A stretch of DNA of 6,134 nucleotides from Actinomycetes bacterium (GTDB lineage: Bacteria; Actinomycetota; Acidimicrobiia; Acidimicrobiales; Palsa-688), in NCBI GenBank assembly GCA_021846485.1, contig JAJZWW010000210.1, positions 1 through 6,134 on the forward strand, given 5' to 3'. The notes beneath the pieces were generated by a model. The model had not been told where the DNA came from. It was given only the letters and a program-made list of their open reading frames with translations, and searched no databases. Both the position numbers and the translations under genes were made by a program. How positions within the stretch are numbered: position 1 is the stretch's first letter; every line of letters begins with the position of its first letter. Below are positions 4,572 through 6,134 of the stretch, one piece after another.

Positions 4572-6020
4572 TTGTCTACCTGGAATCCGTCGCTCGCCGA
4601 CGTTGCGACCGTCGTGGCAGGCCAAAACCCGTGGCAGTCCAGTGGAGTTGTTCCAGAGGCGCTCGCCAGGAGCGTGGAACGCCCGCTCGGACAAAGCCTC
4701 TGGCGGGCCGTGACCGCCCCGGCCCCCCGCCGGTACCAGTTGATCCTCGGTCCGCGTCGAGTCGGCAAGTCGACGGTGATGTACCAGACGGTCCGGCGCC
4801 TCCTGGTAGAAGGGATACCGCCCGAGCGGCTGTGGTTCTTGCGACTGGACCATCCGGTCCTGCTCCAGTTGGACCTCGGGGAGCTGATCTCGGTCGTCCG
4901 CAGGGCCGCCGGTGATCCCGTGGACGACCTCTTCGTCTTCCTCGACGAGCTCGTCTACGCCGAGAACTGGGACACCTGGCTCAAGACCTTCTACGACGAG
5001 CACGCGCCCGTGCACATCGTGGCGTCCTCCAGTGCAAGCGCCGCGTTGAGCCGCCGCCGGACGGAGAGCGGCGTCGGCCGCTGGGAGGAGCAACAGCTCG
5101 CGCCCTACCTCCTGAGCGAGTACGCCGACCTCACCGCGCCCGGCACCACCATCAGTGTCGGTGAGACGCTCGCAGAGTCTGTCGGCACGCTCGGCGGTGG
5201 GCCCCGCCGGGATGCCGCGGCGTTGGAACGCGTCCGCGACCGCCTCATGGTCACCGGCGGGTTCCCCGAGATCGCGACCCTTGCGTCCGATGACGTCGAC
5301 TCGCTGGCCTTTGAGTCCCAGAGGATCTTGAGAGCTGACGCCGTCGAACGGGCGGTGTACAAGGACATCCCCCAGTCCTACGGCGTGTCGGACCCGATGG
5401 CCCTTGAGCGGCTCCTCTACGTGCTCGCGGGCCAAATGACCGGGACCCTCTCGACGCAGGGGATCGCTCAGACTCTCGGGAGCACCCAACCCACCGTGGA
5501 TGCCTACACCCGGTACCTCGAAGCGGCGTTCCTCGTCTTTCGTCTGCCGAACTACTCCGGCAGGGAGTCCTCGATCCAGCGGCGCGGTCGAAAGCTGTAC
5601 TTCGTCGACGGGGCCGTCCGCAACGCCGCTCTCCAGCGCGGCAACCGGTTCCTCTCCGACCCCGGCGAGCGGGGAGTGCTCATCGAGAACATGGTCGCCA
5701 GCCACTTGAAGGGCTTGGCGGACCAGGTGGGTGTTCGGCTCTTTCACTGGAGGGACGGCAGGGACGAAGTGGACCTCGTCTACGACGACCCAAACGGACC
5801 GTTGGCGATAGAGGTCGCTTCGTCGGCGTCGCACCATCACAGGGGATTGGTGCGCTTTCGTGAGCGCCACCCGCAGTTCTCGACGTGGCTCACGTTCCCC
5901 ACCGCGCCCTGGATCCCCCCTGAGCGCACCGACGACCATGTCGGCACGGTGCCGACCGACCTCCTCTTGCTGATGATCGGCCGGCAAGCCGAGCGGGCGC
6001 TCCGGGAGCGGCTGTCGTAG
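4572..6020 (+). CDS. ATP-binding protein, AAA_14 domain with C-terminal DUF4143
   Basis: This 482-residue protein has the standard AAA_14/DUF4143 arrangement. Walker A is GPRRVGKST (60-68) and Walker B is FVFLDE (121-126), followed by a sensor-type serine stretch, ASSSASA (151-157). GGFPE (229-233) and a VYKDI motif (262-266) mark the middle; a winged-helix-like segment runs about 283-325. The end has KLYFVDGAVRNA (341-352), ENMVASHL (372-379) and HWRDGRDEVDLV (392-403), then AIEVASS (412-418). In family members the last strand usually reads IEVK; here the lysine is replaced by A416, so the nuclease-like active site is probably dead. Such proteins are widespread, strain-variable and of unsettled function. 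The start is the TTG at 4572, supported by a strong SD site at ideal spacing. The left neighbour is the divergent HigA-like gene; the right-hand IS-type end begins 80 bases after the stop. Confidence 0.9.
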   Translation: MSTWNPSLADVATVVAGQNPWQSSGVVPEALARSVERPLGQSLWRAVTAPAPRRYQLILGPRRVGKSTVMYQTVRRLLVEGIPPERLWFLRLDHPVLLQLDLGELISVVRRAAGDPVDDLFVFLDELVYAENWDTWLKTFYDEHAPVHIVASSSASAALSRRRTESGVGRWEEQQLAPYLLSEYADLTAPGTTISVGETLAESVGTLGGGPRRDAAALERVRDRLMVTGGFPEIATLASDDVDSLAFESQRILRADAVERAVYKDIPQSYGVSDPMALERLLYVLAGQMTGTLSTQGIAQTLGSTQPTVDAYTRYLEAAFLVFRLPNYSGRESSIQRRGRKLYFVDGAVRNAALQRGNRFLSDPGERGVLIENMVASHLKGLADQVGVRLFHWRDGRDEVDLVYDDPNGPLAIEVASSASHHHRGLVRFRERHPQFSTWLTFPTAPWIPPERTDDHVGTVPTDLLLLMIGRQAERALRERLS

Positions 6021-6033
6021 TCCCCACTGGGGT
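6021..6033 (+). other. Small hairpin just after the second ATPase stop
   Basis: CCCC-ACT-GGGG (6022-6032) immediately follows the TAG stop. The stem is only four G-C pairs and no T-tract follows, so it can be called a possible weak transcription stop at most. Confidence 0.2.
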
Positions 6034-6100
6034 CCGTACTTCGTTGCCGCATCGCCAAGAAGGGCAAGTACCTCACCGAAATGGGGTGCGGAGCGGGAAG

Positions 6101-6131
6101 CCCCCGGCTTCAGCCGTGGGGAGGAGGTCAA
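6101..6131 (+). mobile_element. Second IS200/IS605-type right end (omega-RNA 3' hairpin), without tnpB
   Basis: This segment is identical over 31 bases and in the same orientation to 51-81, including the hairpin (6101-6121) and terminal TCAA (6128-6131). In an intact element, tnpB would end within roughly 100 bases upstream. Instead, the ATPase gene ends at 6020, and the 80 bases between (6021-6100) contain no tnpB-like reading in any frame. It is therefore a solo end: a deletion relic, a tnpB-less derivative, or an end joined to foreign DNA. Only three bases follow it in the window, so its guide-equivalent sequence cannot be read. Confidence 0.58.
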
Positions 6132-6134
6132 TGG

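Noticed and set aside
6034..6100. Short coding remnant reading RIAKKGKYLTEMG
   Set aside because: Only a few dozen bases, without start or family resemblance; not enough to call a tnpB end or another gene.
4536..6131. Long minus-strand open frame opposite the second ATPase
   Set aside because: It lacks domains and is explained by GC-rich third positions of the ATPase gene, whose Walker motifs and ribosome binding site are clear.
51..6131. CRISPR array or terminal repeats of a complete plasmid or phage
   Set aside because: The 31-base sequence occurs only twice, 6 kb apart, without regular spacers, and has the structure of a transposon/omega-RNA end. The window edges coincide with it, so an assembly break at a repeated element is also possible.

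Overview
The window is GC-rich, with low-GC islands only at promoters. Start codons are ATG and TTG, with either strong Shine-Dalgarno (SD) sites or apparently leaderless promoters. This suggests a high-GC actinobacterium-like genome; no marker gene allows a finer placement. It is an accessory region made of small, self-contained, selfish- or defence-type modules, with no housekeeping gene.

Layout, left to right: (1) the right end of an IS200/IS605-type (TnpB) element at 51-81, ending in a hairpin and TCAA. (2) An archaeal-type P-loop ATPase of the ATPase_2/DUF234 kind (239-1600), preceded by a promoter that appears leaderless and carries repeated GTAGCCTA half-sites. (3) A 430-base stretch without an intact gene (1601-2030). 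It holds the C-terminal remnant of an HNH endonuclease (1658-1807), the first copy of an 81-base repeat (1858-1938), and the hipB promoter with two GGATA-N6-TATCC palindromes. (4) A hipB-hipA toxin-antitoxin pair (2031-3786) with overlapping genes. (5) The second copy of the 81-base repeat (3712-3792), which supplies the last codons and the stop of hipA. (6) A convergent minus-strand HigA-like antitoxin with an unusual N-terminal Cys/His cluster and no visible toxin (3814-4386, possibly from 4467). (7) A divergent, AT-rich promoter region (4480-4571). (8) A second P-loop ATPase, of the AAA_14/DUF4143 kind (4572-6020). (9) A second copy of the IS200/IS605-type right end (6101-6131), identical over 31 bases to the one at 51-81.

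The most notable architecture is the nesting. hipBA sits between two same-orientation 81-base repeats (77/81 identical), as a cassette would, and the whole gene block sits between two same-orientation copies of a transposon/omega-RNA end with no transposase or TnpB between them. The modules look independently acquired rather than one pathway: each has its own promoter or operator-like palindrome. No single new multi-gene machine can be proved from this sequence. The hipBA cassette, the Cys/His-HigA paired divergently with an ATPase, and the solo omega-RNA ends are the parts most worth following up.
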